Part shown: positions 1 through 9,172 of the stretch, piece after piece
Layout of the letters: each line of letters begins with the position of its first letter
Numbering within the stretch: the stretch's first letter is position 1
IMG/VR virus record: IMGVR_UViG_3300022841_000028
Location: 1 to 41,732 of that record
Source of the DNA: a virus
DNA: 41,732 bases
Strand: one strand, 5' to 3'
Position numbers and translations under genes: made by a program
The notes under the pieces: generated by a model
The model's input: only the letters and a program-made list of their open reading frames with translations
Told to the model about the DNA's origin: nothing
The model's database searches: none

Positions 1-1760
1 AAGTTATCGATAGGGGTTCCGGGTGCGATTGATGAGGTAGATAGTAGTTGTTTGTAGTTAATATCCCCTGTGTTTTTACTTCCTAGGTAACGTGAATTAA
101 TACTTCGTAAACTGCTGTAATTAGAATCCGGTACGGTTGCGGGGGTGGCGGATTTATTTAATATAAGGTTAATGTTTACTGGTGTTATTGCGTTATAGGA
201 ATAGTCTACATCTTGATATAGAGTAGATGCTCTACTTGTTTCAATATTATTTAATAGTGGTTTACTATTTATAGAATGTATTACTTGGGCTGTTGTTGTT
301 GACCCTGAATATTCTCCATTAAAAAATTCATACTGTGATGATTCAACTTGGTTAACTACTCCAATCGGAGAGTTGTATACGTTATTCCATATTTGAGACG
401 TACTACTTAAACTATTAACTGACCCACCTGGTCCGGCAGATATAACTTGAAGTGTTCCGTTGTTATAGTTTCTTGATTGAGCTTTTAAGGATCCAGTTAT
501 TGTGAGGTTTTTATAGCTTACTTGTGCTGGACGTACTTTATTTCTTTCTAGTAGATGCTGCTTGATTACTATACCGGTAGCTAACCCTGTTCTTACAGGT
601 ACGTAGTCCTTTACCATCTGGAATACTGCATTATCATAATACTTAGAAAGTCTTATGTAATCGCTATAGTTGTAGTTATGACTATACTTTGTAAAGTACG
701 TCTCTCGTAAATTATCTAGTTCTAAATATGTTCTTGATATATTGTTTATATCTCTCGGATCTCCAATATACTCTCCGATATTAAGGTAACCGTGAGTAGC
801 GTTTATATCGTCGTTTATTTCGTTTTGAGGAGATAAGGCTACTTCTGCGTAGTTAACATTTCTAGTTAGACTGTTACTTACTTTTCTTTGTTGTTGTACA
901 GTTAGACTTGCTGCTAGTACTGTATTTACAGGTATGTTGCTGTATATAGAAGAGGATGTAGGTAGTATTAGTTCTTGTTTCTTTATCTTTGTGGAGCTTC
1001 TATTACGTATACCTCCTCCTACTTGGTCTACTAGTGCAATTTCATAATTAGGTCGAAAATTACCATTTGTTATTGTAAAGTTATTACCTGTACTAAATGA
1101 AAGAGGTGAGTCAGGAGTTCCTACTCCAGGATGTATGGAGCTAGTATTTCTATATAATTCTCCTCCTAGAGCTGCTCTAAAAAGTAGATTCGAACTTCCT
1201 TCTATTGAATTAGAATCTTGTACGAAATCTCTAAATTGTGGCTTAGTTACAGTATCTGTAAAGTATCTTAATTCTTGTAGAGATCCTGTGAAAGGTGTAT
1301 ATGTACCTCTTGCTATAGTAAGAGAACCTGACCCTGGGAAATATACATCTCCTGGTTTAGTCCAGTCGTCTGTTCCAGTAAACGAATGGGATGCTTCAAA
1401 CCCTACTGTATTTCCGTCTACTCCATCATATACTTTGTTTGATGCATATAGTGTGTAAGTATACTCGTCTTTTTGAGTTACCATTACAGACCACCACCCT
1501 CCATCTATAAAAGGTAAGCTTATACTTGCAGATTTCGCTAAACCTTCGTGAATGAAACTTAGATCTGCGTATTTAGCGTCTGAACTAACTATAGATCCGG
1601 AGTATGACCCGGACGTAACGGGTGTGGTATGTTCGAGTATTACTGTAAATTGGGTATCGTTTCCTTTATCTATATTTGTAAATAGGGATTGAGAAGCAGG
1701 TGTTGTTGGTGAGGCTGTTGGTGACTTAAACCTAAATTGTATACTCTTTACTGTTGCCAT
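1..1760 (-). CDS. Tail/baseplate-associated structural protein, 3' end outside window
   Basis: The frame is open from the ATG at 1760 to the left edge, giving at least 586 residues without a stop. Near residue 90 there is a GGWWSVMVTQ segment followed by Tyr-rich strands and a DGVDGN loop, which resembles a LamG/concanavalin-type beta-sandwich; this is only a resemblance. The rest is Ser/Thr/Asn-rich beta-type sequence like the neighbouring virion proteins. It follows the 1068-residue tail protein by 26 nt, so it is probably co-transcribed as part of the tail module. A TATTTATA element (1765-1772) lies 4 nt before the start. I infer a virion role from position and composition; the exact role is unknown. 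Confidence 0.8.
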   Translation of the reverse strand, partial: MATVKSIQFRFKSPTASPTTPASQSLFTNIDKGNDTQFTVILEHTTPVTSGSYSGSIVSSDAKYADLSFIHEGLAKSASISLPFIDGGWWSVMVTQKDEYTYTLYASNKVYDGVDGNTVGFEASHSFTGTDDWTKPGDVYFPGSGSLTIARGTYTPFTGSLQELRYFTDTVTKPQFRDFVQDSNSIEGSSNLLFRAALGGELYRNTSSIHPGVGTPDSPLSFSTGNNFTITNGNFRPNYEIALVDQVGGGIRNRSSTKIKKQELILPTSSSIYSNIPVNTVLAASLTVQQQRKVSNSLTRNVNYAEVALSPQNEINDDINATHGYLNIGEYIGDPRDINNISRTYLELDNLRETYFTKYSHNYNYSDYIRLSKYYDNAVFQMVKDYVPVRTGLATGIVIKQHLLERNKVRPAQVSYKNLTITGSLKAQSRNYNNGTLQVISAGPGGSVNSLSSTSQIWNNVYNSPIGVVNQVESSQYEFFNGEYSGSTTTAQVIHSINSKPLLNNIETSRASTLYQDVDYSYNAITPVNINLILNKSATPATVPDSNYSSLRSINSRYLGSKNTGDINYKQLLSTSSIAPGTPIDN

Positions 1761-1764
1761 TTAC

Positions 1765-1772
1765 TATAAATA
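1765..1772 (-). promoter_or_regulatory. TATTTATA element before late gene
   Basis: TATTTATA on the coding strand, 4 nt before the ATG at 1760. One of four such sites before virion-module genes; a late-promoter or translation-initiation element is possible. Confidence 0.4.
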
Positions 1773-1786
1773 TCCGTGACTTAATA

Positions 1787-4700
1787 TTATATCTGACCTC
1801 CGTCAATAATGTTCCAGTTATGAGGGGCAGAATTTAATGTTGACCTTGAAGCGCTAGCAGCTGATTCATATTGTATTATACCGGCCCCTAAAGATACGTT
1901 ACTTTGTATGTTTGGAGCTTGGGTAGCCCATTGTATTAGTAACTGTGTGTAATTAGTACTAGACATACCGGAACCGTCTAGCATATCTGTAGCGTCTATT
2001 AAATTAGCAATATCCCAGGAGCCGAGGTTTTGATCAAATAAACGAGCGTCTTTAAACATATTGCTCATATTATTTACACTTACTGTATTCCATGAACTTA
2101 AGTCTTGGTTAAAAGCTTTTGCATCTTTAAACATATTGCTCATGTCACTTACGTTAGCTACGTCCCAACTGTTAATGGTGTTTGTTCCTCCGTTATTGAA
2201 TAAGGATGCGCTTTCAAACATTGAACCTAGATCAGTAGTTGAGTTACCGGAAGGTAGTATAAACATATTTGAATTAAACTTGTCTGTTTCTTTAAACATT
2301 GAGTTCATCGTTGTTGCAGCAGAAACTACCCATTGGTTAAGGCTTTCATTACTTCCGTTTGTAAAGCTGGAGGCATTTAAGAACATTTGACTAAAATCCG
2401 TTACGTTTGAGACTGGCCAGTTAGATACTTGCTGAGTAAAGGAAGTAGCGTTTGAGAACATACCTTTCATACTAGTTGCTAATACAGTATTAAAACCTTG
2501 GACGGTTTGGTTGAATAGAGATGCGCTATAGAATGTATTTTCGAAGGTAGTTACGTTTCCTGTATCCCATGAACTTATATCCCCGTTAAATTTTACCGCT
2601 TGACTAAAAGTACCGCTCATATTGGTATTAGCAGAAGTATTCCAGTTTAAATCTTGATTAAAGACTGCTGCATTTTCAAATGTACCTTGTAAGGTTGTTA
2701 CGTTAGCGAGGTTCCAATCTATAAGAGAGTTAAACGCTAATGCATCTTTAAATGAAGTCTCTAGAGAAGTTACTGTATCTGTTTTCCACCCCTGTACGGG
2801 ACCTTTAAATATCGTAGCTCCTCTAAATATGTCTTTAAAACTAGTAGTACTAATTGTCGGAGCACTTGTTGTGGTTATTATACCGGTGCTACGATTACCT
2901 CCTAGATTATCTGCTCCGTAGAATGAAGCGCTTGTAGATAGTTCTAAACTACCCCAATCGAATACATCCATTATACTTGCAGTGTACCCCGTATTATTAA
3001 ATGCAAAACCTTTACATTCTCCGGTTATTGATACTTCGTAGAATCCAGAGGTAGTGTAGTTATGTGTCTTTTGAGTATCATCCCAGGCGGTTATGTTGCT
3101 TGGAGTAGTACCGTCTCCCCAATCTACAGACATATTATATGTCCCTGTACTCACTAAAGGTAGTGATATTGGACTATTTGCGGTCCAGTAAGAAGTGAAG
3201 GTTGGTCCGTTCCAAGGGGTAGTTATGTAACCTGATCCGGATGTTTCGTATGCGTAGTTAAATCGATTATACCAGTAGTCCCATGTATTAGTATTCTTAT
3301 CTCTACCTCCGAATTCAGATATTCTTAATATTGTGTCTGGTATTCCAAAGCAGTTTAGTAGTACTCTTAATCCTGATACTGTTCCTTTCTTTTTAAGGAG
3401 GTAGGGTAGGTTGTGGTATATTCTCTTATATACTAATTTCTGTGCTTCGTTGAATGGTGTGGTTTCTGCAGAAGCAGTTACGTAGTTTGTAATTAACTCA
3501 CTTCCGGTTGGTGGTAGTAAACCTCCTGTAGAAGTTACCCCTAATAGGGATGTAAACGCATCGTTGTTTGTTAAACTACTAGCGTATAGATCTACTCCGT
3601 AAGATTCTAATGCATCACTTACTAGATCTATTGATATACCGTTCTTTAATCTATTATCTCCATCTTGTCTATTTTCTAGAGCTTTAGTATAGAGCCAAAT
3701 CTCATCGAACATTTGTGCAGTGAGTTCGGAGAATAGTTGAAAGTTAGCGTTATCGGTATCGTCTGTTATATAACTTGGAAATGTTTCGAATAGGTTATTT
3801 CTATTATCTCTATCGTAAATAGTAGCAGTATCAGATTGAGTACTTAACCAAGCGGTAGCTTCAGAAGAGGTGTAAGAATACAGTATATAAGGAGGCGTAT
3901 CGTTTTGCTTAGGCCATGTATGAGAACCGCTACTGTAATAAAGGTAGTAGTCATATCCGTCGAAGTTTTTAGTTGTACTTTTAACTTGTCTCTGATATTG
4001 TTCTTTACTAGCAGATAGTTCTGTAGGTGGGGCGGTATTTAATCCTTCTAAAGTTGCTATATTCTTAGCGAATGTTTCTAATTGAGTTGCTTTGTAATTA
4101 AAATTTGTAAGTCTAGTATTAGCTGAACTGAAGAATACGAAGTTACTATAATCTGTGTAATCTGTGTTAAGTTCTGCTCTGTTTTCTGCTAACACACTGT
4201 TTAGCTGGTTTGTCATTCCATTAGCAGATGCGTCTGTTAGGTTGTTTATATCTTTGTAGACGGTTGTGTTGTTGGTTTTTGTATTTACTCGGAGATTCTT
4301 ATTAGGCCCTCTAAGTTGTTTTGTTTTGGGTAATTGTGCTTCTAGTTCTGGGAATCTTACATTAAATATGTTAGAATCAGAGACCTTACTGTATATGTTA
4401 AAGGTACTTCCTTTTTCTACTGTGAAAGGTAAAGGTTCGTATAGTTTAATTAGAAGATTTCTACCTAGGTACCCTACGTTAACTGCAAACTCTAATTGAT
4501 TTAAACCAAAATCTAAGAAGTACCCGTTTATGTTAGTAGTACTAGTTAAATATTCTTGAATAGTCTCTGTCCCTGCTTGTAATTGTATACTATCTAAGAA
4601 CCTACTATTAACCTTTAGTTCTGTTCTATCGGATGATATCTCTACTATGAATAAGGTAGGGTTACTTGTTAATAGCGGGTTTAAGAAGTTATACTGTACT

Positions 4701-4993
4701 TGGTAGATCCCTTGAGTAAACCCATTACTTATTACATCTGTGCCGGGGTCTAATACAAGTGTATTTGTGCTAGTTACATCTAACTCCCCTTCAACTTTAT
4801 AGCCTGTAGTGATTTTATCGATATACTCTCCATTTATAGTATAGATATACCCTTGTAATACGTCTGTGATTACATTAAAGTTTTGAGTCAGTTGCGTGGT
4901 TTCAATATTAGCATTGTCGGTTGCTGATAAGGTACTTACTTGGTTTTTATTTAATATGCCGTTACCTAACGGGGTTACTAGTGGTTTTACCAT
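1787..4993 (-). CDS. Tail protein with C-terminal PKD-like and BspA/DUF285-type adhesin repeats
   Basis: 1068 residues. The N-terminal half (to about residue 590) looks like a tail structural protein; its hallmark is YHNLPYLLKKKG near residues 525-537, followed by a GLRVLLNCFGIPDTILRI segment, as seen in T4-like marine phage tail proteins. Around residues 610-650 there is a PKD-like stretch with VDWGDGT. From about 650 to 1030 there are some twelve repeats of the form [MF]F-x(n)-FNQ-x-[IVL]-x-x-W-[DN], the DUF285/BspA-like surface repeat of bacterial adhesins. I infer a receptor-binding protein anchored to the baseplate through its N-terminus. The start shares a TAATG junction with the upstream gene. 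Confidence 0.85.
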   Translation of the reverse strand: MVKPLVTPLGNGILNKNQVSTLSATDNANIETTQLTQNFNVITDVLQGYIYTINGEYIDKITTGYKVEGELDVTSTNTLVLDPGTDVISNGFTQGIYQVQYNFLNPLLTSNPTLFIVEISSDRTELKVNSRFLDSIQLQAGTETIQEYLTSTTNINGYFLDFGLNQLEFAVNVGYLGRNLLIKLYEPLPFTVEKGSTFNIYSKVSDSNIFNVRFPELEAQLPKTKQLRGPNKNLRVNTKTNNTTVYKDINNLTDASANGMTNQLNSVLAENRAELNTDYTDYSNFVFFSSANTRLTNFNYKATQLETFAKNIATLEGLNTAPPTELSASKEQYQRQVKSTTKNFDGYDYYLYYSSGSHTWPKQNDTPPYILYSYTSSEATAWLSTQSDTATIYDRDNRNNLFETFPSYITDDTDNANFQLFSELTAQMFDEIWLYTKALENRQDGDNRLKNGISIDLVSDALESYGVDLYASSLTNNDAFTSLLGVTSTGGLLPPTGSELITNYVTASAETTPFNEAQKLVYKRIYHNLPYLLKKKGTVSGLRVLLNCFGIPDTILRISEFGGRDKNTNTWDYWYNRFNYAYETSGSGYITTPWNGPTFTSYWTANSPISLPLVSTGTYNMSVDWGDGTTPSNITAWDDTQKTHNYTTSGFYEVSITGECKGFAFNNTGYTASIMDVFDWGSLELSTSASFYGADNLGGNRSTGIITTTSAPTISTTSFKDIFRGATIFKGPVQGWKTDTVTSLETSFKDALAFNSLIDWNLANVTTLQGTFENAAVFNQDLNWNTSANTNMSGTFSQAVKFNGDISSWDTGNVTTFENTFYSASLFNQTVQGFNTVLATSMKGMFSNATSFTQQVSNWPVSNVTDFSQMFLNASSFTNGSNESLNQWVVSAATTMNSMFKETDKFNSNMFILPSGNSTTDLGSMFESASLFNNGGTNTINSWDVANVSDMSNMFKDAKAFNQDLSSWNTVSVNNMSNMFKDARLFDQNLGSWDIANLIDATDMLDGSGMSSTNYTQLLIQWATQAPNIQSNVSLGAGIIQYESAASASRSTLNSAPHNWNIIDGGQI

Positions 4994-5367
4994 TATGCCG
5001 TTTTGTTGATTATATCTGATGAACTAAGTCCTGCTAAACGTGAGACTTGTTTCTGTAATTCTATATTTTCTTCTCTTAACTCTGTTACTTCCTGAACCAG
5101 GGCTACTACTTCCGCGCTTATATCTTCCCCACCCGTATACTCTTTACTTGTGTTTATAAGGTATTGATGTGAATTTACTTCACCTTCTTTGGGTATTTCT
5201 AAGAAAAGTTTACGGTATGTTGTGAAGAATTCTACTATACTTATACTATCTTCAGGTAGCATAGTATTTACTAGTATATCTGTAAACTCAGTAAAACCTG
5301 TGTCTACTGCTAGGTTAAATTGACCTTTATCATAAGAGGTTGCTTGTATGTTTACCGGTTGACTCAT
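4993..5367 (-). CDS. Small virion-module protein with C-terminal coiled coil
   Basis: 124 residues. The C-terminal third (LVQEVTELREENIELQKQV) has the heptad pattern of a short coiled coil. The N-terminal part contains DILVNTMLPEDSISIVEFF. Both ends are TAATG start-stop overlaps with the flanking tail genes, so it is very likely translated in step with them. I do not recognise the family; a chaperone or small baseplate component would fit its position. Confidence 0.8.
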   Translation of the reverse strand: MSQPVNIQATSYDKGQFNLAVDTGFTEFTDILVNTMLPEDSISIVEFFTTYRKLFLEIPKEGEVNSHQYLINTSKEYTGGEDISAEVVALVQEVTELREENIELQKQVSRLAGLSSSDIINKTA

Positions 5368-6491
5368 TATTTATTACTTATTTTAAATTCCTCTGTATCT
5401 ACTACTAACACTGTGTCTCCGATAGTAGTTTTAATTTCAATTCTATAATATCTTTCAGGTTGTAAGCCGTTAAAATATAAATCGAAATAACTTCCCGTAG
5501 AGTCAGAACTTAACTTAGTATAAGTACTGTCGTAGCTAATAGCAACTTCATTTGTATATACATCTTTGATGCTGTAATAACTCTCTTCTGGTAGAGCATA
5601 GTTTTGCGTGTATATTGAACTAGTTTGGTAGGTACGGGGTGGATACTGAGGTCTTGAATTAACTCTAAATCTATTTACGCTGTCTCCGTAAAAGGTACCT
5701 GGGTTATTTGATATCTCTATTATTGCTGGTACCGTACTTAATAACTCTAAACTACCTGTATTGTAAACATGGTCGTCCCACTTAAATTCTAATTGCGGAG
5801 GGTATACTGTATGAGTGTCTCTTGAAAAATACTTGATAGTTGTCTGTTCATTTATATTACTTACAAACTCCTGCGAAGCAGATTGTCTTACGATTATTCC
5901 GTAATTATCAAAAGCAGATGAAGACCAGTTAGTTACTATCGGAGTTATATTTGCTACAATATCAGGATCTGTATAATACTGAAATGTATAACTCGCTTCT
6001 GCTTGAGTATACCAGGTACCTCCTCCTGCTGATAAAGGGTTTGTATCTATATTATAAGATCCAGTTGTTCCTGCAGCGTACGAAGAGGTAGTCCATTTTG
6101 CACCTCCGCCGTATTGACTATATGTCCAAGAAGCTCCACTTTGGTTTTCCGGTAGATCTAAAAACTTACCAGTACCCATATTCCAACTCTCTGCTAATGC
6201 ATTGATGTTAATTGTACTTGTACTAGATAAACCTGTTACATTAGCAGTGAATCCCCTTAAGTCTGCTTCCCACGTAAAATTCTTAATTTTATTCTCGAAT
6301 AGAGAATTTATTTCAGCGGAGCTAAATTGTAGTAGTATTCTTGAAGCTTGAGGATTTTCTCCTACTACCGTTGGGTTGTGTATTAGGTAGTTAGTAGTTG
6401 CTTCTAGTATTTCGTCCAATCCAGTATTAGCATTTGGATACCCGGAATATAAAGTAGTGTCTGCTGTCGGGAATAATTTATAGATTGCCAT
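5367..6491 (-). CDS. Beta-rich virion structural protein
   Basis: 374 residues. It starts MAIYKLFPTADTTLYSGYPN, an opening like that of DNRLRE/CBM-type beta-sandwich modules in which repetitive surface proteins display tails or fibres. The body is rich in Tyr, Ser and Thr with no membrane segment. It lies between the gp6-like wedge gene and the coiled-coil gene, 39 nt after the former. A TATTTATA element (6496-6503) stands 4 nt before the ATG. Likely a tail or neck component; exact role unknown. Confidence 0.8.
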   Translation of the reverse strand: MAIYKLFPTADTTLYSGYPNANTGLDEILEATTNYLIHNPTVVGENPQASRILLQFSSAEINSLFENKIKNFTWEADLRGFTANVTGLSSTSTININALAESWNMGTGKFLDLPENQSGASWTYSQYGGGAKWTTSSYAAGTTGSYNIDTNPLSAGGGTWYTQAEASYTFQYYTDPDIVANITPIVTNWSSSAFDNYGIIVRQSASQEFVSNINEQTTIKYFSRDTHTVYPPQLEFKWDDHVYNTGSLELLSTVPAIIEISNNPGTFYGDSVNRFRVNSRPQYPPRTYQTSSIYTQNYALPEESYYSIKDVYTNEVAISYDSTYTKLSSDSTGSYFDLYFNGLQPERYYRIEIKTTIGDTVLVVDTEEFKISNK

Positions 6492-6495
6492 TTAG

Positions 6496-6503
6496 TATAA
6501 ATA
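6496..6503 (-). promoter_or_regulatory. TATTTATA element before late gene
   Basis: GATATATTTATAC stands 4 nt before the ATG at 6491; it also contains TATATTTA, the box of the early promoters. Confidence 0.45.
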
Positions 6504-6530
6504 TATCAATTTACTAATCTTATGTACTTG

Positions 6531-8390
6531 TTATAGCTGCACTACTCTACCTCTAATATCTGTATTTGGATATTTTACTTCGAAAATACAGGGATCTAAA
6601 GAAGGGTATATAGTGTTATTTTCTGTTGCAGCGTTTATGTCGTAAGCAAATTCTGAATATCCGTTTGGTATTCCGCTTTTATTAGCGATGGTAATATTCT
6701 TAACTGTTTGTACTCCTCTCACTTTATCCAGATTAATATATAATTCGTTTAGTTGAATAGGGCGATTAAAAGTCCAGTTATCTATATTAAAGTAGTTCTG
6801 TAGTTCTACAATACATCTACTAAGTACTTCATCGTTGTTAAAGTTAGGTAGTATTATGATTTCAAAGTCTACTCCTATATTAACTATAAACCCGTCTTTA
6901 ATGTTAACCGTATCCCCTATTACCCTGTACTCAGAAAGGTATGTGCTTAGGTTCTCTTTAATTGTAGAGGATGACTGTGTTAAATTTTTACCTTTGTCAA
7001 ACCCTAGGATATACAGGCTTAATGTAGAAGGTATTTCTCCGGGTAAAGTGATTTCGTTTGCTTTGGTAGGTTCTACGTGAGACTTTACTACTGCACCAAA
7101 GTCAGAAGGCATTGAGAGAGCTCGTATAGCATAATCTTTAGCAGTTACGTTTCTTAATTGAGATTGGAAACTTGCTAATGTATTTTGTCTAATCTCTTCT
7201 TTTGTATCTCCGTCCCCTCCACCAGAAGCAGCTTTCTCGTTATTTACTGCTAATGTTCCGAAGATGTAATTTGAGGTAGTTGCATTAAGGTTACTATTTT
7301 GAAATGCTGCGTTACCGGTAGATATTAAAGTATTAACCGTATCTGCATCAACGTTTGCAGATACTCCTCCGCCGGTAAGGTATCGAATTGTTAATGTTGT
7401 ATTTGCAGGAGCTATTCCGTAAGTACCTGTATATAGAAAGTTGGTAGGGTCAAATGCGGTTGTCATTTTGATTTTTTCAAAAGGGAGCCCTATACCTACA
7501 TTGTTACTGTTAGGTATTATATCTTCATCTACATCCTTAGTTGTACCTGAACCGAATTGTATTTCTAGAGACCCGTTTGTTTTAAACCTAGTAACAAACC
7601 TTCTCGATACTTTCTCTAAGTTTAGTAAGTAGGGGGCGTCTGTATCTGTAAAGGTATTAGGGTTATTTGTATTAACGTTTTTTAATGGTTTGTATACCAT
7701 CTCTTGACCTAAGTAAGGTACCTCATACCATACGTTACCGTCTGAATCGGTTATATCTAGTACTTTTATTATATCAGTAGCGTTTATAGAGACAGTACTA
7801 AAAGCTTCTGGTGTTGTAAATGTTTGTGTTTGTGTACCTATTGTAGAAGATATAGCTTTTCTACTTTTCTTAAGAAGGTAATATTGTGGATTACCTCCGC
7901 TGGTTTGGTAAACTGTTACGTCTGTTGGGTCGTAAGAACTAGAAGCTTTAAAGTCTACTGGATCTTGTATTAAGAAGTTAGTTCTTCCAGGGTCGGTTGT
8001 TAAGGTAGTGTTGTTTGAAATGTATAATGCATAATCGTAGTCGGGTATATAAAGACCGTTTACGAGCTTTGCAGGTAGTTGTTGGTAAACGTCTACTGCG
8101 ACGGTTGAGGTTTTGGTAACTTTAGGAGTATATCCTAACATATATGCTAAGTTAAAGATACTTTCCGTCTGCTTTGCATACTGTACGAAAGTTTCCTGTA
8201 TTTGGTTATCTAGGTAGAAAGAAAGCACATCTCCTACATACGCAGAAGTTTCTATAAGCATCATACCGGGAGAAGCTTCAGAGAAGTCGTTATAAGTATC
8301 CGGGTAATATGTCTTTGTAAAGTCTACTAGAAGGTCTTTTAGCCCTGCAAAGTCTCTATTAAAATATTTTATGTCTTTTGTATTATGCAT
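6531..8390 (-). CDS. Baseplate wedge protein, T4 gp6-like (baseplate J family)
   Basis: 619 residues. The N-terminus has the pattern of T4-like gp6 proteins: FNRDFAGLKDLLVDFTKTYY, then FSEASPGMMLIETSAYVGDV and LSFYLDNQIQETFV, followed by NLAYMLGYTPK near residue 80. The mid region (about 390-420) contains ASGGGDGDTKEEIRQNTLAS and RNVTAKDYAIRALSMPSDFG, typical of the baseplate J core. gp6 forms the wedge ring of the contractile-tail baseplate. It overlaps the gp25-like gene by 8 nt, as expected of partners in one complex. Confidence 0.92.
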   Translation of the reverse strand: MHNTKDIKYFNRDFAGLKDLLVDFTKTYYPDTYNDFSEASPGMMLIETSAYVGDVLSFYLDNQIQETFVQYAKQTESIFNLAYMLGYTPKVTKTSTVAVDVYQQLPAKLVNGLYIPDYDYALYISNNTTLTTDPGRTNFLIQDPVDFKASSSYDPTDVTVYQTSGGNPQYYLLKKSRKAISSTIGTQTQTFTTPEAFSTVSINATDIIKVLDITDSDGNVWYEVPYLGQEMVYKPLKNVNTNNPNTFTDTDAPYLLNLEKVSRRFVTRFKTNGSLEIQFGSGTTKDVDEDIIPNSNNVGIGLPFEKIKMTTAFDPTNFLYTGTYGIAPANTTLTIRYLTGGGVSANVDADTVNTLISTGNAAFQNSNLNATTSNYIFGTLAVNNEKAASGGGDGDTKEEIRQNTLASFQSQLRNVTAKDYAIRALSMPSDFGAVVKSHVEPTKANEITLPGEIPSTLSLYILGFDKGKNLTQSSSTIKENLSTYLSEYRVIGDTVNIKDGFIVNIGVDFEIIILPNFNNDEVLSRCIVELQNYFNIDNWTFNRPIQLNELYINLDKVRGVQTVKNITIANKSGIPNGYSEFAYDINAATENNTIYPSLDPCIFEVKYPNTDIRGRVVQL

Positions 8391-8793
8391 TGTTCAGGTT
8401 TAGTTGTATGGTATCGGTCATACCAGTATTAGTTATAGTATAGTTTATAACTGTGTAAAGGGAGTTTCTACTATCCTCTGCTCTTAATTCTACAGTAGCT
8501 TGGATGTTTGGAAAGTATTCTCCTATTACAGTTTCAATATAGTCTTGTATACCTTCTATATTGTCTTGAGCTAGTTGCTCAAATATAAAAGTTTGAAGTC
8601 CTGCTCCAAAACCTGGTTTAAACGGTCTTTCATTAGGACCGGTTAAGAGTAGGTTTATTAGGTTGTTTCTAATTGCATCTTTCGTAGTATAGTTAGACTT
8701 GAATACTGCTGGGCCATTAAAAGGTATAGAGATACCCACAGCTTTACTAGGCTTATTATCTATCGGATGTATTTTAGTTGCATTAATAGCCAT
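8383..8793 (-). CDS. Baseplate wedge protein, T4 gp25-like
   Basis: 136 residues, the usual length for the gp25/GpW lysozyme-like wedge family. The diagnostic segment is NLLLTGPNERPFKPGFGAGL near residues 45-65, followed by FEQLAQDN and a terminal beta-strand region. gp25 joins the wedge to the sheath and hub. The start is a TAATG overlap with the upstream 120-residue gene and its end overlaps gp6. Confidence 0.93.
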   Translation of the reverse strand: MAINATKIHPIDNKPSKAVGISIPFNGPAVFKSNYTTKDAIRNNLINLLLTGPNERPFKPGFGAGLQTFIFEQLAQDNIEGIQDYIETVIGEYFPNIQATVELRAEDSRNSLYTVINYTITNTGMTDTIQLNLNNA

Positions 8794-9155
8794 TACTTAG
8801 CGCCTATGAACCCCATTATTTGTTCCATGTTTACTTCTCCAGGGGGTAGGGATGAGCCTTGAGCGGAGGTATTAGATGCTTGTGGAGCGTAGTTTGGAGC
8901 ATGGGATGAGTTCATAGAGATATTACGATCTTCTCCTTTAGACATTCCATTTAATACGTCTGCATATTTAGTACGAGTTTCTTGTATGTCTACTCTCGGT
9001 GCTGCTTCGGTAGGTGTAGGGGTAAAGTTTGTTTGGTTCTCAGAGACTACTTGTCTAGGAGCTCGGACCGCTTCTAGAAGGATTTCTCGCATCTCTTCTC
9101 CAATCGCTTCTTTTACTGCTTCTTTAATTAGTTTCTTTAGTTCTGTGGCTTTCAT
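8793..9155 (-). CDS. Small virion-module protein, amphipathic N-terminus
   Basis: 120 residues. The first 35 residues form a Lys/Glu-rich amphipathic helix (MKATELKKLIKEAVKEAIGE), and the rest is low-complexity Pro/Ser/Asn-rich with GMSKGEDRNISMNSSHAPNY. The helix followed by an unstructured tail resembles proteins carried inside the prohead or disordered linkers, which is speculative. A TATTTATA element (9161-9168) ends 5 nt before the ATG. It lies between the gp25-like gene and the 322-residue structural gene. Confidence 0.75.
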   Translation of the reverse strand: MKATELKKLIKEAVKEAIGEEMREILLEAVRAPRQVVSENQTNFTPTPTEAAPRVDIQETRTKYADVLNGMSKGEDRNISMNSSHAPNYAPQASNTSAQGSSLPPGEVNMEQIMGFIGAK

Positions 9156-9160
9156 CTCTT

Positions 9161-9168
9161 TATAAATA
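9161..9168 (-). promoter_or_regulatory. TATTTATA element before late gene
   Basis: AATATTTATAAAGAG directly precedes the ATG at 9155. Confidence 0.4.
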
Positions 9169-9172
9169 TTTA

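Noticed and set aside
1135-1458. Plus-strand 107-residue frame
   Set aside because: Antisense of the tail protein open from 1760 to the left edge.
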